Under the pieces are notes generated by a model. That model was not told the origin of the DNA, did not search any database, and saw only the letters and a list, made by a program, of their open reading frames with translations. Below are positions 1-7,022 of a DNA stretch of 9,827 nucleotides, one piece after another. Location of the stretch: positions 1 to 9,827 of the forward strand of contig JAHLFD010000119.1 of assembly GCA_018883975.1 (NCBI GenBank), read 5' to 3'. The stretch's first letter is position 1, and each line of letters opens with the position of its first letter. The DNA is from Zhenhengia stercoravium. GTDB taxonomy: Bacteria > Bacillota > Clostridia > Lachnospirales > Cellulosilyticaceae. Both the position numbers and the translations under genes were made by a program.

Positions 1-25
1 GCTCGGAGATGTGTATAAGAGACAG
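1..25. other. Nextera/Tn5 adapter remnant (artefact)
   Basis: Bases 7-25 read AGATGTGTATAAGAGACAG, the 19-bp Tn5 mosaic end used in Nextera libraries, and bases 1-6 (GCTCGG) match the end of the read-2 adapter that precedes it. Genomic sequence begins at 26, inside pgk. This is untrimmed library sequence at a contig end and should not be annotated as biology. Confidence 0.97.
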
Positions 26-774
26 GCTCAAACGTTGGTGTAACTAAAGTTTGTAAAGAAAACGTAGTTGGTTACTTAATGCAAAAAGAAATCAAATTCT
101 TAGGCGAAGCTGTAGAAAACCCAGTTCGTCCATTCGTAGCGATCCTTGGTGGTGCTAAAGTTTCTGATAAAATTGCTGTTATCAACAACCTTCTTGAAAA
201 AGTTGATACACTTATCATCGGTGGTGGTATGGCTTACACATTCCTTAAAGCACAGGGACAAGAAGTTGGTAACTCATTATTAGAAGAAGATAAAATGGAT
301 TACGCTTTAGAAATGGTTAAAAAAGCTGAAGAAAAAGGTGTTAAACTCCTTCTTCCAGTTGACCACGTAGTTGGTAAAGAATTCTCTAATGATACAGAAA
401 AAGCTGTAGTAGAAACAATTGAAGCTGGTTGGTCAGGCTTTGATATTGGACCAAAAACAATCGAACTTTACAAAGATGCTTTAGCTGGTGCTAAAACAGT
501 TGTATGGAATGGACCAATGGGTGTATTCGAATTCGAAAACTTTGCTGCAGGTACACTTGCAGTATGTGATGCAGTAGCTAACCTTGAAGGTGCTACAACA
601 GTAGTAGGTGGGGGAGACTCTGTAAACGCTGTTAAACGTCTTGGTTTCGCTGATAAAATGAGCCACATCTCAACAGGTGGTGGAGCATCTTTAGAATTCT
701 TAGAAGGTAAAGAGCTTCCAGGTGTTGCTGCAGCTGACAACAAAGGTTGCGGATGTAACTGTACTTGTAAATAA
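26..774 (+). CDS. pgk: Phosphoglycerate kinase, 5'-truncated, with Cys-rich C-terminal tail
   Basis: Cytoplasmic glycolytic enzyme transferring phosphate between 1,3-bisphosphoglycerate and ADP. The frame is open from the adapter junction; 248 residues are visible, roughly the C-terminal nucleotide-binding half plus the hinge of a protein usually near 395 residues. The ATG at 79 is internal: upstream codons encode SNVGVTKV and continue into GYLMQKEI, as in complete PGKs. Family motifs appear in order: GGAKVSDK, IIGGGMAYTFLKAQG, GWSGFDIGPKT, VVWNGPMGVFE, VVGGGDSVNAV and ISTGGGASLEFLEGKELPGV. The GDSVNAV segment replaces the commoner GDSAAAV. After ELPGV, where most PGKs soon stop, the protein adds about 15 residues ending in CGCNCTCK, four cysteines alternating with other residues. 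It is the first gene of the visible pgk-tpiA-gpmI run, with a 137-bp gap to tpiA; a gap gene may lie upstream but is not visible. Codon use is strongly biased, as expected for high expression. Confidence 0.97.
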
Positions 775-828
775 TTAACTTATTACTTATTAGATAAAAT
801 GATTTTTGAAAATTTAATAGGTTAGATG

Positions 829-880
829 GGTACTCTATCTCTTCTAGGAGGTAGAGTACTCTGCGCCTATATTAATAGGC
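829..880 (+). promoter_or_regulatory. Tandem hairpins between pgk and tpiA
   Basis: Two adjacent stem-loops precede the tpiA ribosome binding site. The first pairs 829-841 with 848-860, 13 bp including two G-U pairs, around a 6-nt loop. The second pairs GCCTAT (865-870) with ATAGGC (875-880) around ATTA. Neither is followed by a T-run, so they are unlikely to be terminators. An mRNA processing or stability role between cistrons is inference. Confidence 0.55.
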
Positions 881-911
881 CTAAGGGTCATAAAGAAGGA
901 GATTAAAACCT

Positions 912-1658
912 ATGCGTAAAAAAATCGTTGCTGGTAACTGGAAAATGAATATGACTCCAGCTAAAGCTGTAGAACTTATCGACTCACTTAAAAATGAAAT
1001 TAACTCAAATGAAGTAGACGTAGTAGTATGTCCTCCATTCGTATGCCTTCCAGCTGTACTTGAAGCTGTAAAAGGAACAAACATTGCTGTAGGTGCTCAA
1101 AATATGCACTTCGAAGAAAACGGTGCTTATACAGGAGAAATCGCTCCAAGCATGTTAGTAGAACTTGGTGTTAAATACGTAATCATCGGTCACTCAGAAA
1201 GAAGACAATACTTCGCTGAAACAGATCAAACAGTTAACAAAAAAACATTAAAAGCTTTAGAACATGGCTTAGTACCAGTTGTATGTGTTGGTGAAAGCTT
1301 AGAAGAAAGACAACAAGGTGTAACAATTGACTTAGTTCGTCTTCAAACAAAAATTGCTCTTAAAGATGTAACAGCAGAAGATGCTAAAAAAGTAGTTATC
1401 GCTTACGAACCAATCTGGGCTATCGGAACAGGTATGACAGCTACTTCAGCTCAAGCAGAAGAAGTATGTGCTGCAATCCGTCAGGTAATCGCAGAAGTAT
1501 ATAGCCAAGAAGTTGCTGATGAAGTACGCGTACAATACGGCGGTTCTGTAAATGGTGGTAACGCTAACGAGTTATTCAACATGGGTAACATTGATGGTGG
1601 TTTAGTAGGTGGAGCAAGTCTTAAACCAGAATTTGCTTCAATCGTTAACTATAAATAA
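912..1658 (+). CDS. tpiA: Triosephosphate isomerase
   Basis: Interconverts dihydroxyacetone phosphate and glyceraldehyde-3-phosphate in the cytoplasm, as a homodimer of TIM barrels in the known family. At 248 residues it is full length. Visible signatures: GNWKMN at 8-13 with substrate-binding Asn9 and Lys11, the electrophile His94 in IIGHSERR, the catalytic base Glu166 in AYEPIWAIGTG with the flexible loop-6 motif following, YGGSV at 209-213, and the phosphate-binding LVGGASLK near 231-238. The start is set by AAGGAG at 896-901, ten bases before the ATG, and by alignment of the N-terminus with the family. It lies downstream of pgk behind two hairpins, and 25 bp before gpmI, so cotranscription with gpmI is very likely. 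Nothing in the active site is missing. Confidence 0.98.
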   Translation: MRKKIVAGNWKMNMTPAKAVELIDSLKNEINSNEVDVVVCPPFVCLPAVLEAVKGTNIAVGAQNMHFEENGAYTGEIAPSMLVELGVKYVIIGHSERRQYFAETDQTVNKKTLKALEHGLVPVVCVGESLEERQQGVTIDLVRLQTKIALKDVTAEDAKKVVIAYEPIWAIGTGMTATSAQAEEVCAAIRQVIAEVYSQEVADEVRVQYGGSVNGGNANELFNMGNIDGGLVGGASLKPEFASIVNYK

Positions 1659-1683
1659 GCTGCCTCTTAGAAGGAGAACAGAT

Positions 1684-3219
1684 ATGAGTAAACAAACTAC
1701 ATTACTCCTTATCCTTGACGGATTCGGAATCAATGATTTAAAAGATGGCAATGCTATCGCAAATGCAAACAAACCTAACCTTGACCGTATCATGGCAAAA
1801 TATCCTACAGTGGCTGGATATGCAAGTGGTATGGCAGTAGGCCTTCCAGATGGCCAAATGGGTAACTCAGAAGTAGGTCACCTTAACATGGGCGCTGGAC
1901 GCATTGTATATCAAGAACTTACACGTATCACTAAAGCAATCGCTGACGGAGATTTCTTCGAAAATGAAGCTTTAGCTGGTGCAATGAACAATGCAAAAAA
2001 TAACGATAAAGCTCTTCACTTATTTGGACTTTTATCAGATGGTGGTGTACACAGCCATAACACACATTTATATGGACTTTTAGAAATGGCTAAAAAATTT
2101 GGTCTTACAAAAGTTTATGTACATGCGTTCTTAGATGGTCGTGATACAGCTCCAGCTTCAGGTAAAGACTTCGTAGCTGCACTTGAAGACAAAATCAAAG
2201 AAATCGGCGTAGGTGAAATCGCTACAATCTCAGGTCGTTACTATGCAATGGACCGTGATAACAGATGGGACCGCGTTGAGTTAGCATACAATGCTATCGT
2301 AAATGCACAAGGTGAAACAGCAGCTGATGCAGTAACTGCAATGGCTGATTCATATGCTAAAGAAGTATACGATGAATTCGTACTTCCAACAATCATTACA
2401 AAAGATGGTCAGCCAGTAGGTAAAGTAGAAGAAGGCGACTCAGTAATCTTCTTTAACTTCCGTCCTGACCGTGCACGTGAAATGACTCGCGCATTCTGTG
2501 ACGATGCATTCACAGGCTTTGAAAGAGATAGAGTGAATACTCACTTTGTAACTTTCACACAATACGATATTACAATTCCAAATAAAGAAGTAGCGTTTAC
2601 ACCACAAACACTTACTAACACATTTGGCGAATTCCTTGCAAATGCAGGTAAATCTCAGCTTCGTATTGCTGAAACAGAAAAATATGCTCACGTTACATTC
2701 TTCTTCAACGGTGGTGTAGAAGATCCATACGAAAATGAAGACCGTGTATTAGTTTCTTCTCCAAAAGTAGCAACTTACGACCTTCAACCAGAAATGAGCG
2801 TAAACGAAGTATCTGATAAACTTGACGATGCTATTCGTAGTGGTAAATATGATGTAATCATTTGTAACTTTGCTAACCCAGATATGGTTGGTCATACAGG
2901 TAATATGGATGCTGCAGTAAGTGCTATTGAAGCAGTGGATACAGCTGTTGGTAAAGTAATCACAGCAATTGAAGAAACAAATGGTTATGCTTTCATCCGC
3001 GCTGACCACGGTAATGCGGAACAAATGAAAGATTATGAAACAAACGGAGCATTTACAGCACATACTGTAAACCCAGTTCCATTCGTACTTGTTAATTACA
3101 AAGAAGGTGTAACTCTTAAAGAGGGCGGTAAACTTGCAGATATCGCACCAACACTTATTGAGATGATGGGTATGGAAAAACCAGCTGAGATGGACGGAGA
3201 GTCTTTACTCGTTAAATAA
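1684..3219 (+). CDS. gpmI: 2,3-bisphosphoglycerate-independent phosphoglycerate mutase
   Basis: Interconverts 3-phosphoglycerate and 2-phosphoglycerate without bisphosphoglycerate, using two metal ions (Mn2+ in characterised Bacillus enzymes). The protein has 511 residues, typical for the family. Alkaline-phosphatase-fold metal ligands are all present: Asp12 in LDGFG, the phosphorylated Ser62 in GNSEVGH, Asp400 and His404 in NPDMVGHTG, Asp441 and His442 in ADHGN, and His460 in FTAH. The inserted transferase domain carries DGRD (151-154), ISGRYYAMDRD and FFNFRPDR. An in-frame ATG at 1609 lies inside tpiA and would add a non-homologous stretch. The ATG at 1684 is preferred, with AAGGAG at 1671-1676 and MSKQTTLLLILDGFG matching the family start. 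It sits 25 bp after tpiA. No clear terminator follows; a 309-bp gap leads to eno. Confidence 0.98.
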   Translation: MSKQTTLLLILDGFGINDLKDGNAIANANKPNLDRIMAKYPTVAGYASGMAVGLPDGQMGNSEVGHLNMGAGRIVYQELTRITKAIADGDFFENEALAGAMNNAKNNDKALHLFGLLSDGGVHSHNTHLYGLLEMAKKFGLTKVYVHAFLDGRDTAPASGKDFVAALEDKIKEIGVGEIATISGRYYAMDRDNRWDRVELAYNAIVNAQGETAADAVTAMADSYAKEVYDEFVLPTIITKDGQPVGKVEEGDSVIFFNFRPDRAREMTRAFCDDAFTGFERDRVNTHFVTFTQYDITIPNKEVAFTPQTLTNTFGEFLANAGKSQLRIAETEKYAHVTFFFNGGVEDPYENEDRVLVSSPKVATYDLQPEMSVNEVSDKLDDAIRSGKYDVIICNFANPDMVGHTGNMDAAVSAIEAVDTAVGKVITAIEETNGYAFIRADHGNAEQMKDYETNGAFTAHTVNPVPFVLVNYKEGVTLKEGGKLADIAPTLIEMMGMEKPAEMDGESLLVK

Positions 3220-3528
3220 GGATTGGAATCTTTTCGGGGCAAGAGGGCTATCTTTAGAAGAGACGTAAAGTTAATAGGCTATGACTCATATAAAGTTTAA
3301 GAAAGCTTAAGCTAAAGTGTGATGCAGATTTTAGATTGCGTGAGCCTAAACAATAAGGAGTCAGGTAAAAGGGGTTAGGCTTCGGGCAGGAATGCCTAAC
3401 TTAGCCTGATTCATGTAAGTAAACAGTGTAATTTTGGTATAAGGTGGATACACTTTGAGTATGATTAGATAAAAAGTGGAGATAATAAAACTTCGATATT
3501 TAAGCATGCTGAAAGGAGTTATACACAT
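3220..3528 (+). promoter_or_regulatory. Long gene-free leader before eno with two-tier hairpin
   Basis: No credible gene lies here. A two-tier hairpin spans 3358-3412. The outer stem pairs 3358-3366 with 3404-3412, 9 bp with two G-U pairs. The inner stem pairs GTTAGGC (3374-3380) with GCCTAAC (3394-3400) and can extend by two G-U pairs. An upstream copy, AGCCTAAAC at 3343-3351, can pair instead with 3374-3382 in eight of nine positions, so two mutually exclusive folds are possible. There is no T-run after either fold. I do not recognise a known riboswitch; the fluoride riboswitch, a tempting guess beside enolase, was looked for and its consensus was not seen. Whether this is an eno leader or a 3' extension of the gpmI transcript is open. 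Confidence 0.5.
3435..3443 (+). promoter_or_regulatory. Possible extended -10 element for eno
   Basis: TGGTATAAG gives a TGn extension on a near-consensus -10 (TATAAG, 3438-3443), 85 bp before the eno start. No convincing -35 lies 16-18 bp upstream, so this rests on the -10 alone. If used, transcription would begin downstream of the two-tier hairpin and omit it from the eno mRNA. Confidence 0.3.
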
Positions 3529-4848
3529 ATGAAAGGTTACATTGAGATTTTGGATGTATTTGCAAGAGAGGTGTTAGACTCTAGAGCTAATCCGACAGTG
3601 GAAGTAGAAGTTATTGTTGAAGGAGATTACGTTGGGCGCGCCATCGTACCTTCAGGAGCTTCTACAGGCGAGCTTGAAGCTATAGAGCTTCGTGATGGAG
3701 ATAGTTCTAGATACTTAGGTAAAGGTGTGCAAAAAGCCGTTAAAAATGTCAATGATATTATTGCAGAAGAAGTTATAGGTATGAATGCCCTTGATCAAGC
3801 TGCAATAGACAAAGTGATGATAGACTTAGATGGCACACCAAACAAGAGTAAGTTAGGTGCAAATGCGATACTAGGTGTGTCTATGGCAGTGGCAAAAGCA
3901 GCTGCAAAAGCACAAAGCATGCCTCTTTATCAATACCTAGGTGGGATAAATGCGAAAGTGCTACCTGTACCTATGATGAATATTCTAAATGGCGGAGAGC
4001 ATGCCGATAACACAGTAGACCTTCAAGAATTTATGATTATGCCTGTAGGGGCAACATCCTTTAAAGAAGCACTTCGTATGTGTAGTGAGATTTATCACAC
4101 ACTTAAGAAAGTACTTAATGATAAAGGACTGGCTACAGGGGTAGGAGATGAAGGTGGTTTTGCACCAGACCTTGCTACTTCAGAAGAAGTCCTTACACTT
4201 ATTGCACTGGCGATCGAAAAAGCTGGCTATAAGCCAGGCGAAGAAGTACGCATCGCAATGGATGCTGCAGCATCTGAGCTTTATAATGATGCAGATGGTA
4301 AGTACTATTTCAAAGGCGAAAGCAAAATGAAAGGTACACAAATTGTACGTACATCCGAGGAAATGGTCGATTACTACGAAAATCTTGTAAATCAATTCCC
4401 TATCATTTCTATTGAAGATGGTTTAGGGGAAAAAGATTGGGACGGATGGGCACTCCTAAGTGAACGTTTAGGAGACCGTATCCAATTAGTAGGAGACGAT
4501 TTATTCGTAACCAATACAAGTATCTTGGAAAAAGGTATCCTCAAAAAAGTGGGCAACTCCATTCTTATTAAAGTCAATCAAATTGGTACACTTACTGAAA
4601 CTTTCAATGCTATTGAGATGGCTAATAGAGCGGGTTATACTGCAGTCGTGTCACACCGCTCAGGGGAATCAGAAGATGCTACCATAGCTGATATTGTCGT
4701 TGCAGTCAATGCAGGACAAATTAAAACTGGTGCGCCAGCCCGTGCTGACCGTACCGCAAAATATAACCAACTTCTTCGTATAGAAGAAGAGCTTGGTGAA
4801 GTAGCTGAATATAGAGGACTTCGCTCTTTCTTCAATCTTACTAGGTAA
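3529..4848 (+). CDS. eno: Enolase (phosphopyruvate hydratase)
   Basis: Converts 2-phosphoglycerate to phosphoenolpyruvate in the cytoplasm, Mg2+ dependent. The 439 residues match the usual length. Key residues are all present: Ser43 of the SGAST loop, His158 in GGEHADN, Glu208 in GDEGGF, metal ligands Asp245, Glu296 (SIEDG) and Asp323 (GDD), Lys348 in the signature LIKVNQIGTLTET, His376 in SHRSGE and Lys399 in GQIKTG. The N-terminal segment reads LDSRANPTVEV, with Ala where SRGNPTVEV usually has Gly. The start is supported by AAAGGAG at 3512-3518. Codon use is visibly less biased than in pgk, tpiA and gpmI (frequent GAG and AGA codons). With the 309-bp gap this suggests a separately regulated or differently derived gene, although the order pgk-tpiA-gpmI-eno is the classical Bacillota one. 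Confidence 0.98.
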   Translation: MKGYIEILDVFAREVLDSRANPTVEVEVIVEGDYVGRAIVPSGASTGELEAIELRDGDSSRYLGKGVQKAVKNVNDIIAEEVIGMNALDQAAIDKVMIDLDGTPNKSKLGANAILGVSMAVAKAAAKAQSMPLYQYLGGINAKVLPVPMMNILNGGEHADNTVDLQEFMIMPVGATSFKEALRMCSEIYHTLKKVLNDKGLATGVGDEGGFAPDLATSEEVLTLIALAIEKAGYKPGEEVRIAMDAAASELYNDADGKYYFKGESKMKGTQIVRTSEEMVDYYENLVNQFPIISIEDGLGEKDWDGWALLSERLGDRIQLVGDDLFVTNTSILEKGILKKVGNSILIKVNQIGTLTETFNAIEMANRAGYTAVVSHRSGESEDATIADIVVAVNAGQIKTGAPARADRTAKYNQLLRIEEELGEVAEYRGLRSFFNLTR

Positions 4849-4883
4849 ACACACATATAAGACGAAGTATCATAAAATAGCGC

Positions 4884-4931
4884 AGAAAGTGCAGCATACT
4901 CATTAGAAGAGTATGCTGCACTTTCTTATTA
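4884..4931 (+). terminator. Strong hairpin terminator after eno
   Basis: An 18-bp perfect stem pairs 4884-4901 with 4909-4926 around a 7-nt loop (ATTAGAA), beginning 36 bp after the eno stop codon. The 3' arm ends CTTTCT and runs into TATTA, a pyrimidine-rich but imperfect U-tract. This is the best candidate for the end of the glycolytic transcript. The weak U-tract leaves room for an mRNA 3'-end stabiliser instead. Confidence 0.75.
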
Positions 4932-5015
4932 TCTAGAGATTGAGGGCCCCCATGCAGAATAAAAGGTATAGATAAAGGGGCTTTAAGGGATTACTAGGAG
5001 AGTAGCATATAGTAT

Positions 5016-5050
5016 AAACTGAAAGTCTATGGAAACGAGATAGGAAGTTT
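5016..5050 (+). other. Small nested hairpin upstream of the pepF promoter
   Basis: AAACT (5016-5020) pairs with AGTTT (5046-5050), and inside it TCTAT (5026-5030) pairs with ATAGG (5040-5044, one G-U). A second loose pairing joins the G/C block near 4943-4951 with GGGGCTTT at 4977-4984. It lies outside the predicted pepF transcript, so any role is unknown. It could be chance in A+T-rich DNA. Confidence 0.25.
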
Positions 5051-5058
5051 AGATAAGG

Positions 5059-5087
5059 TTGATGTGATAAATAAATTCAATTATAAT
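5059..5087 (+). promoter_or_regulatory. Sigma-70-type promoter of the M3 peptidase gene
   Basis: TTGATG (5059-5064) is separated by 17 bp from a consensus TATAAT (5082-5087). The predicted start of transcription, near 5094, leaves a leader of about 34 nt before the ATG at 5128. Confidence 0.75.
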
Positions 5088-5127
5088 AAATATTAAGAAA
5101 ATAATTTCTAAGAAAGAAGGATAAAGT

Positions 5128-6822
5128 ATGAAATTTAAAGATTTTAAGTATGAAAGACCAGACTTCGAAGTTTTTAAAGAAACGCTCTCTAAAATGACAG
5201 AAGAACTTAAAAATGCTGATACAAGCCAAGCACAAATTGAGAAGGCTAAAGAAATTCATCACTATATTAATACAGTTATGACAGCGGCAGATATTGCAAG
5301 TGTACGCTATACAATCAATACAAAAGATGCTTTCTATGAAGGAGAAAGTGATTACTGGGATGAACATTATCCAATGTATGGAGAAGTTATTAATAACTTT
5401 GAAGCAGTTATGCTTGATTCTCCTTTTAGAGCAGAGTTAGAAGAAGAGTTTAGCAAACAATACTTTGATATTATGGAAAACTCAAGACTAACTTTCTCAC
5501 CAGAGATTATGGAGGAGATGAAGCAAGAAAATAAACTTGTGACAGAATATAATAAACTTATTGCTTCTGCCGAAATTGAGTTTGAAGGTCAGACTTATAA
5601 CTTATCAGGCCTTAGACCATTTATGCTTTCTAAAGACAGAGAGACAAGAAAACGTGCTCATGAAGCATATTTTAGTTTCTTTGAGGCTCATGAGGCTAAG
5701 ATAGATGAATTATTTGATAAGATGGTACAAGTAAGAGACCAAAAAGCTAAAAAATTAGGTTTTAAAGATTATGTGGAGTTTGGCTATCGTCTTATGAATC
5801 GTAATGACTACAATAGAGATATGGTAGCAAACTACAGAAAACAAGTATTAGAAGATATCGTACCTGTAGCTAATGAGCTTTATGCACGGCAGGCAAAACG
5901 TTTAGGACTTGACCATTTAGCTTATTATGATGTGGATTTTGAGTTTAATAGTGGAAATGCAACGCCACAAGGAGATTCTACATTTATTTTAGAAAATGGT
6001 AAAAAGATGTACAGTGAGCTTTCTCCTGAGACAAAAGAATTCTTCGACTTTATGACAGAGAATGAACTTTTAGATTTAGAAACTAAACCAGGTAAACAAT
6101 CAGGAGGATATTGTACATTCTTCCCAGCTTATAAATCACCATTTATCTTCTCTAACTTTAATGGAACAGCAGGAGATATTGATGTACTTACTCATGAAGC
6201 AGGGCATGCCTTCCAAGTATATCAGTCAAGATGGATTGAAGTACCAGGACTTACTTTCCCAACTTATGAAAGCTGTGAAATCCACTCAATGAGTATGGAG
6301 TTTATCACATGGCCTTGGATGGAAAACTTCTTTAAACAAGATACAGCTAAATACAAATATGAGCACTTAGGAAGTGCAATTAAATTTATCCCATATGGCA
6401 TTATTGTAGATGCCTTCCAACACTTCGTATATGAAAATCCAACAGCTACACCAGCTGAAAGAAAAGCACATTGGAGAGAACTTGAAAAACAATACTTACC
6501 ACATAAAGATTATAGTGAGTGCGAACTTTTAGATCGTGGGACATGGTGGTATAAACAAGGCCATATTTTTGCATCACCATTCTACTATATTGACTACACA
6601 CTTGCTCAAGTATGTGCCCTTCAATTCTGGGAAAAAATGAATCACGATAGAGAAGCAGGCTGGGCAGATTATATGCGTATTTGTAAACCGGGTGGTACAA
6701 AGTCATTCTTACAATTAGTAGAACTGGCAAATCTTAAATCTCCATTTGAAGATGGATGTATTAAGAGCGTTATTGGAGAAGCTAGAAACTACCTAATGAA
6801 TATTGATGATACTAAGTTATAG
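5128..6822 (+). CDS. M3 family oligoendopeptidase (PepF-like)
   Basis: Predicted cytoplasmic zinc metallopeptidase of family M3, which cleaves short peptides. The 564 residues fit the M3 oligoendopeptidase subgroup. The active site is clear: THEAGHAFQ places zinc ligands His356 and His360 and catalytic Glu357, and Glu384 in ESCEIHSMSMEF is the expected third ligand about 25 residues on. SGGYC (326-330) and the C-terminal HIFASPFYYIDYTLAQ, bearing the Tyr/His residues that contact substrate in this family, are also present. There is no signal peptide or membrane segment. The start follows AAGGA at 5117-5121 with a 7-nt spacer. It has its own promoter and is probably monocistronic. No terminator follows directly; readthrough would reach the hairpin at 7023. 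The exact subfamily (PepF versus a related M3B clade) cannot be fixed without an alignment, so no symbol is given. Confidence 0.93.
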   Translation: MKFKDFKYERPDFEVFKETLSKMTEELKNADTSQAQIEKAKEIHHYINTVMTAADIASVRYTINTKDAFYEGESDYWDEHYPMYGEVINNFEAVMLDSPFRAELEEEFSKQYFDIMENSRLTFSPEIMEEMKQENKLVTEYNKLIASAEIEFEGQTYNLSGLRPFMLSKDRETRKRAHEAYFSFFEAHEAKIDELFDKMVQVRDQKAKKLGFKDYVEFGYRLMNRNDYNRDMVANYRKQVLEDIVPVANELYARQAKRLGLDHLAYYDVDFEFNSGNATPQGDSTFILENGKKMYSELSPETKEFFDFMTENELLDLETKPGKQSGGYCTFFPAYKSPFIFSNFNGTAGDIDVLTHEAGHAFQVYQSRWIEVPGLTFPTYESCEIHSMSMEFITWPWMENFFKQDTAKYKYEHLGSAIKFIPYGIIVDAFQHFVYENPTATPAERKAHWRELEKQYLPHKDYSECELLDRGTWWYKQGHIFASPFYYIDYTLAQVCALQFWEKMNHDREAGWADYMRICKPGGTKSFLQLVELANLKSPFEDGCIKSVIGEARNYLMNIDDTKL

Positions 6823-6853
6823 AAAAAAGATAATCTAGTCATTAGAAAATCAG

Positions 6854-6882
6854 TTGATAAAATTGTGTGTAAAAATTATAAT
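6854..6882 (+). promoter_or_regulatory. Near-consensus promoter of a small transcription unit
   Basis: TTGATA (6854-6859), a 17-bp spacer and TATAAT (6877-6882) form one of the best promoters in the window. The predicted start near 6889 lies within a 14-bp palindrome. The resulting RNA would run about 165 nt to the terminator ending at 7056. Confidence 0.75.
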
Positions 6883-6883
6883 A

Positions 6884-6897
6884 ATCTTAATTAAGAT
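6884..6897. promoter_or_regulatory. Perfect 14-bp palindrome at the predicted start of transcription
   Basis: ATCTTAATTAAGAT is a perfect palindrome beginning 2 bp after the -10 element, the usual place for a repressor operator. No regulator is encoded nearby. It is A+T-rich, so chance is possible, but perfection over 14 bp at this position makes an operator the better guess. Confidence 0.45.
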
Positions 6898-6916
6898 GCA
6901 TTAATAAAATGAAAAG

Positions 6917-6973
6917 AGGTGATTGATATGACAACTATATATTTAAATAGAACGGATGCCATGTTAATCACTT
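6917..6973 (+). promoter_or_regulatory. Stem that would mask the ribosome binding site and AUG of the small frame
   Basis: Bases 6917-6930 contain the Shine-Dalgarno sequence AGGTGAT and the ATG. They can pair throughout with 6960-6973, giving 14 bp of which three are G-U, around a 29-nt loop. In this fold the small frame at 6928 would be closed to ribosomes. The loop includes ACGGATGCC (6952-6960, its last base in the stem), which also matches the 5' arm of the downstream terminator. Confidence 0.55.
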
Positions 6974-6990
6974 ATAAGGTGGAATTTTAA
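6928..6990 (+). CDS. Possible 20-residue peptide or leader frame
   Basis: A frame of 20 codons begins with MTTIYLNRTD, ends in TYKVEF and stops with TAA at 6988-6990. It is preceded by the good ribosome binding site AGAGGTGAT (6915-6923 region) a few bases before the ATG. It lies between a near-consensus promoter and a strong terminator, so it is the only frame its transcript could encode. I recognise no family. It has no run of a single amino-acid codon such as amino-acid attenuators carry, and no membrane segment as type I toxins have. It could be a small protein, a leader peptide whose downstream gene is lost or distant, or a chance frame in a structured non-coding RNA. The start codon is masked in the predicted fold. 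A second stem (6987-6994 with 7002-7009, one G-U) covers the stop codon. Confidence 0.45.
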   Translation: MTTIYLNRTDAMLITYKVEF

Positions 6991-7022
6991 TACTTTTTAT
7001 TAGTGTTAATTAAACGTGTTTT

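Noticed and set aside
468..743. Minus-strand open frames opposite pgk and several other genes
   Set aside because: Each lies opposite a strongly conserved gene, shows no family motif and has no ribosome binding site; they are by-products of the codon bias of the + strand genes.
79..774. ATG at 79 as the start of a 231-residue protein
   Set aside because: It is an internal Met of PGK; upstream codons back to the adapter continue the PGK alignment.
845..852. AGGAGG-like ribosome binding site near 846-851 between pgk and tpiA
   Set aside because: No start codon follows at a usable distance, and the bases are part of the 829-860 stem.
1609..1683. Upstream in-frame ATG extending gpmI by 25 codons
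   Set aside because: It overlaps the tpiA 3' end, has no ribosome binding site, and the added residues do not match the family. The ATG at 1684 has AAGGAG and a canonical N-terminus.
3321..3380. Small frame from ATG near 3322 within the eno leader
   Set aside because: No ribosome binding site, and it runs through the predicted two-tier hairpin.
3220..3528. Fluoride riboswitch upstream of enolase
   Set aside because: Functionally tempting because fluoride inhibits enolase, but the conserved crcB-motif loop sequences are not seen.
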